Origin: Canna indica
Taxonomy: Eukaryota; Streptophyta; Magnoliopsida; Zingiberales; Cannaceae
DNA length: 64,000 nucleotides
Direction of reading: 5' to 3'
NCBI GenBank assembly: GCA_034359265.1
Contig: CP136894.1
Location: forward strand, 31,278,501-31,342,500
Below the pieces are notes generated by a model. The model saw only the letters and a program-made list of their open reading frames with translations. It made no database searches and was not told the DNA's origin. Shown here in pieces: positions 60,098-64,000 of this stretch; positions within the stretch are counted from its first letter, which is position 1; each line of letters begins with the position of its first letter. Position numbers and translations under genes: made by a program.

Positions 60098-61380
60098 AAA
60101 ACTTATAAGACCAAATCTGCACTTCTCCCAATTTAAATTTATTATTACTTTGTTTTATTTATTATGTTGAACGTACAAACTTTATGACTGAATACAATTA
60201 TCACATTTTCAATGACGATAACATACACGACCATGACAATATAGTGGAGGTGGAATGTACAATGGTGGAAGAAATCCAATCTTCTTGTCCTGAGCTCTTC
60301 CACTGTCAGCAATGTGAGTATCTTTGAGCATATTGTATGGAAGATAGAAATATTACAAGAGACATTATCAAAATAAAAATAATCAAGTTATAATAGCAAT
60401 TCTCTAATTAAGTAATAATATCGATGCATCTGCTATTATAGGCAGCTTAAATAAAAGAGCAATTAAAGGTTTCGAAAATGATTATTGAGATGAGATATAT
60501 AAATCTTAAATTTAGTAGTTAACTTATTTCTTATATTTACCGTACCTACATAAATATTGTAAAAGATAATTTATTTAATAAATTAATGAATAAATCTAAT
60601 ACTTATACGTATAGAAAAAAATACTTACATATTTGTAAAATCAACTCATCGGAATTTGTTGGTGACATAGGAGCGATCGCACTAGTAGCTACTACTGGAG
60701 ATGAAATTAGTGACATAGATAAGAAGAAAAAAATAGTGAAGAGACTTAGAAAAAGGCTCCTTGCATCCATGTTGATCAACTGTTTTTTGTCAAAATATTA
60801 TTTCTATTTTCAATGACTCATTACCCTTCTATTTGGGTAATATAAATATAGAATAGTTTTGTTAACGCTAAACGAGCCTTTAATACGAGATACATGCTTT
60901 ATAGGCTTTCAATTAAAATTTATGAAATCTAATTTTTTTATAAACACAATAAATGATAGAATTTGAAGCAAACTATTCACACATAATGACAAATAATATC
61001 ACCATTTAAACATGGATTAACGTACATTTGCCAATCTAGAATATATGTTATTATAATTATTATAGATATTTTATTAAATTTTTCATATGCATATATGTAC
61101 ATGTTGAATTTTTAAGATTTAGTATTCTCACTTAAATTCATATTATTTAATCATCATTGGTGCAGTTTATCTTTAAATATGATTTGAACAATAGCATTAA
61201 CTACTTTTGTGTAACTCATATTATTCTTAATGTTATTATTAAAGAACATCACTTTGAAAACTAATAATTTATGAACCCATATGATGAAACTTAATATTAT
61301 TTTTGTAAACAAGTGAAATATGCAAATAATTTTTATACTATACCTAATAAATATTTCCAGAACTACTTTCCCTAGGTCAT
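60098..61380. other. AT-rich unique DNA, no supported gene
   Basis: A 76-residue frame at 60586-60816 and a GC-richer patch at 60230-60330 with GT/AG-like borders were examined. Neither gives a recognisable domain or codon pattern. No repeat partner is seen in this window. Confidence 0.5.
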
Positions 61381-62245
61381 TTGAGAAATTTTTTTTCTTA
61401 TTTGTATGAAATATTTAATCATCATGAACTATAGATATAAAATGTGTAATGTTGGATAACAAAATTCATCTTCAATTAGAGTGCACATATTGATAATAAA
61501 AATATTTTTTTGTATGGTATCGACAATTATAGAATATTTATGTAAATATTTTTTTAAAATAATAACATTAGTTTAATCATCAAAAATTTAATTTGTCGAC
61601 TAAACTAAACAGTAATATACTTATATGCGAAGAGTGAATATTTAAATTGTCATTACTTAGGTATTAGAAATGTCTTTTAAACATTAAAAATAAATTCAAT
61701 ATTAAAATTTTTGTCTACAAAAAATGATGCTCTACTTTATTTAACAAACTTATTAGATTTATTAAGGAGGCTGAAGATAATTCTACCATGTATCATTTAT
61801 TAAATATCATAATCATGAAACTTTGTTTTGTATTATTACTCATTTTTTTTCCTTTTTATTTGAATGAGTATCATAATTTACTAAAAAGAATGGAAATTGT
61901 CATTCTTTTTTAACAAACATACATTTTATATCTCAAATTGTCACATCTAATATTTCTTATATGAACAATCAATAATACTTTTTATAATTTGGCTTGAATT
62001 TGTCTTAAGTAGTTATCATCAATTTATTTAAAACACACAATGAATCTTTATTTTTCTGCAAAAATATTTTTCAACCGTATTACATCTTATTAAAATACTA
62101 AACTATAAAGTATGTAGGTTTTTATAAAAATCTACGCATGACATTGTACTTTGTTATTGTTTTATGTACTTTTTGTCCAATACTCAAAACTAAAAAGATT
62201 ATTTATCGTATCAACCATTTTATAACAATTCGTGTTTTATTATTA
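61381..62245. repeat. AT-rich host repeat, copy 2 (uninterrupted)
   Basis: Co-linear with 1970-2126 plus 11660-12430, at high identity by eye. The solo LTR site is unoccupied (ATAATAAAAATATTTTTTTG near 61494-61513). The match ends at 62245, where a different sequence starts with TC. Confidence 0.78.
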
Positions 62246-62519
62246 TCTATATATCTATATATATATATATATAAAAGTAAGATTCACGCATGCCACGTGG
62301 CACTTTCCCAAGGAAAGTTGGCTAACGTGTCATTTTCTTATTTTTTTTATTTTTGTAGATTTTTTACATGATTTTTCTATTTGGGTTTCATTTAATGCTC
62401 TAAGGTGAGCATTTATGCATTATTTCTATTTGGATTTCATTTAATATTCTAAGGTGGCATTTATAATATAGGATGTTACCCAAATTTACATATTCTTTTA
62501 CAATTTTTTATATTTTTTA

Positions 62520-63060
62520 TTTTAAAATTCAAATTTAATATGTTTGTTACCGTAATCCGCACTAAATATTATATGTGCATTTACAGATTCCTTTATAATT
62601 TTTCAAATTTTTTAATTTTAAAATTTGATTTTTCAATTTTTTTTTATTTTAAAATTCGAATTTAATATGTCTGTTACTGAAATCTACATTTAATATTATG
62701 TGCGTATTTAATACTGCTATTATAATTTTTTAGATTTTTTTATTTTAAAATTCGAATTTAATATGTATGTTACCGAAATCTGCGTTAAATATTATGTGTG
62801 CATTTATAGATTCTTTTATAATTTTTCAAATTTGTTAATTTTAAAATTTGATTTTTCAATTTTTTTATTTGAAAATTCGAATTTAATATATTTGTTACTG
62901 AAATCTACATTTAATATTATGTGCGTATTTAATACTGCTATTACCAAAATTTTTATAATTTCTTTATGTTTTTCTGATCGAAATCAGTATTATCAAAATT
63001 CGAAGTTAATATGCATGTTACCGAAATCTACATTTAATATTGTGTGTATTTGCTAATGTG
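62520..63060. repeat. AT-rich tandem repeat, five degenerate units
   Basis: The block TTTAATATGT.TGTTAC.G and ATTTAATATTATGTG recurs near 62533, 62661, 62756, 62881 and 63004, with spacings of about 128, 95, 125 and 123 bases. Two units form a higher-order period of about 220 bases. Confidence 0.8.
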
Positions 63061-63326
63061 GTTATTTTTAAATTTTTTAAATTTTTAACTTTTTTTATGC
63101 TTTCGAAAATTATTATGTGATTTTAAATATTTTAATTTTATGATGCCGAATTTATTATTGTACATGTTGATCGACCGAAATTTATTATTGTAATTTTTGA
63201 ATTTTTTTATGATGCCAAAATTTATTATTATGTCTATTGAAATTTTATTAATTATTTCACACATCCTTCAATTATTGCAGATCATTTGACATATCCTCCT
63301 ATTACGGCAGAGATTTCACTACCAGG

Positions 63327-63495
63327 TGCAATTATTCAATTGCTAATCAATACAATCGGTAATAGCAATTAGTAATATTTCACTGCCTCATGCAAATATT
63401 ATCTCTCCTCACTACCTGCATGCAATTATTCAATTGCTAATCAATTCAATCAGTAATAGCGATTAGTAATATATCACTGCCTCATGAAAATATTA
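63327..63495. repeat. Tandem duplication of about 94 bases
   Basis: TGCAATTATTCAATTGCTAA starts at 63327 and again at 63421. Both units run to CACTGCCTCATG.AAATATT, with few differences. Confidence 0.85.
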
Positions 63496-64000
63496 ATTAT
63501 TGAATTGCTAGGCAGAATAGCAATCAGCAGAATAGTAATGAGCAATAACAATTATTTAAATGCTATTGGGCAATCGACATTAATTACTACTCCTCTTTCT
63601 CTCACTCTCCTCTCTCCTCTATATCTCCACTCACTATTTATATATACTTGCAATTGGGTCTGTAATTGCAAATTTACAACCTCTAACTTACTACGAGGTG
63701 TACCTCCTTCCTTGCTACTGACGACACATAACTCATTGATGCTAGAGCATCGATTTAAATACGTGCGGCTTTGCCCTTCCTTCGATTCTCCAAGCAAAGG
63801 GGTTTTCGAGACGGTACTTATATTGGTCGACCAAGTCGCTTGATGCGCGACAAAGTAAGTTTAGTTTTGCTGGATTATAATATTTAGTTCCTTTTGTTAG
63901 CTGGAGTATTTCAGGTACGAATTTAATTTTGCATTCTTTTGTGTATCCTATATTTTTATTTTATTGTTTTTTTCTTCTGTTTCCACCGGATAAAAAGATG

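Larger units (their letters stand above)
62246..63999 (+). mobile_element. Probable Helitron, 5' part
   Basis: Co-linearity with copy 1 of the host repeat ends exactly between A (62245) and TC (62246), as expected for Helitron insertion between A and T with a 5' TC end. The start is TCTATATATC, then a TA-rich tract, AAAAGTAAG and the palindrome GCCACGTGGCA (62291-62301), an arrangement common in plant Helitron 5' ends. No helicase or Rep frame is visible, and the 3' CTRR end is not in the window. Confidence 0.5.

Noticed and set aside
60230..60330. Possible host exon on the minus strand (Pro-rich, AG/GT-like borders)
   Set aside because: Only about 35 codons and no neighbouring exon; cannot be distinguished from chance.
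60586..60816. 76-residue frame in AT-rich DNA, possible host gene
   Set aside because: No recognisable domain, low-complexity Lys/Arg end, no second copy or splice partner; not supportable.
63484..63843. 119-residue plus frame at the right edge
   Set aside because: Starts inside the 94-base tandem duplication and shows no Rep or helicase motif; could only be a Helitron leader.

Overview
The window is a transposon graveyard from a flowering-plant nuclear genome, probably a eudicot (inference: AT-rich unique DNA and plant-type CACTA, Ty3/gypsy chromovirus-like, Ty1/copia and SIRE-like elements). I found no host protein gene, rRNA or tRNA. Nearly every long reading frame is transposase or retrotransposon polyprotein, and only the CACTA genes look intact.

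Layout. 1-1960: three abutting LTR fragments. 1961-12469: an AT-rich repeat split by a solo LTR ('family A', minus), which is itself split by a complete 7.2-kb CACTA transposon (2776-9967, 3-bp target duplication ACC) carrying an intact 1163-residue transposase and a five-exon partner gene. 12470-34736: an LTR fragment, then a minus-strand gypsy element (called C) whose 3' LTR is split by a plus-strand gypsy element (G1, 13849-26905) and whose internal part is split by a SIRE-like copia (29247-32859, duplication CCCAT). The 3' LTR of G1 holds another truncated SIRE-like copia (21230-25263).

34887-60097: a foldback element with terminal inverted repeats over 200 bp. It is opened by a 24.4-kb minus-strand gypsy element (D, 35138-59569, perfect 5-bp duplication AATAT). 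D contains a truncated plus-strand gypsy (E) ending in two inverted LTR pieces, an LTR fragment, and a Ty1/copia element (51397-59145, duplication AAGAT), which carries a solo family A LTR (56505-58999, duplication GGCGG). 60098-63999: AT-rich DNA, a second copy of the 1961-12469 host repeat without the LTR, and a probable Helitron 5' end at 62246.

The nesting gives a relative chronology: foldback element, then D, then the copia element, then the solo LTR; and host repeat, then solo LTR, then CACTA. The retroelement polyproteins carry stops, frameshifts and lost catalytic residues. The CACTA element looks young and possibly autonomous, and has a near-perfect 190-bp hairpin upstream of its transposase. 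Boundaries were read by eye from LTR ends, target duplications, primer-binding sites, polypurine tracts and comparison of copies within the window. Element lineages were assigned from motifs without a database search.
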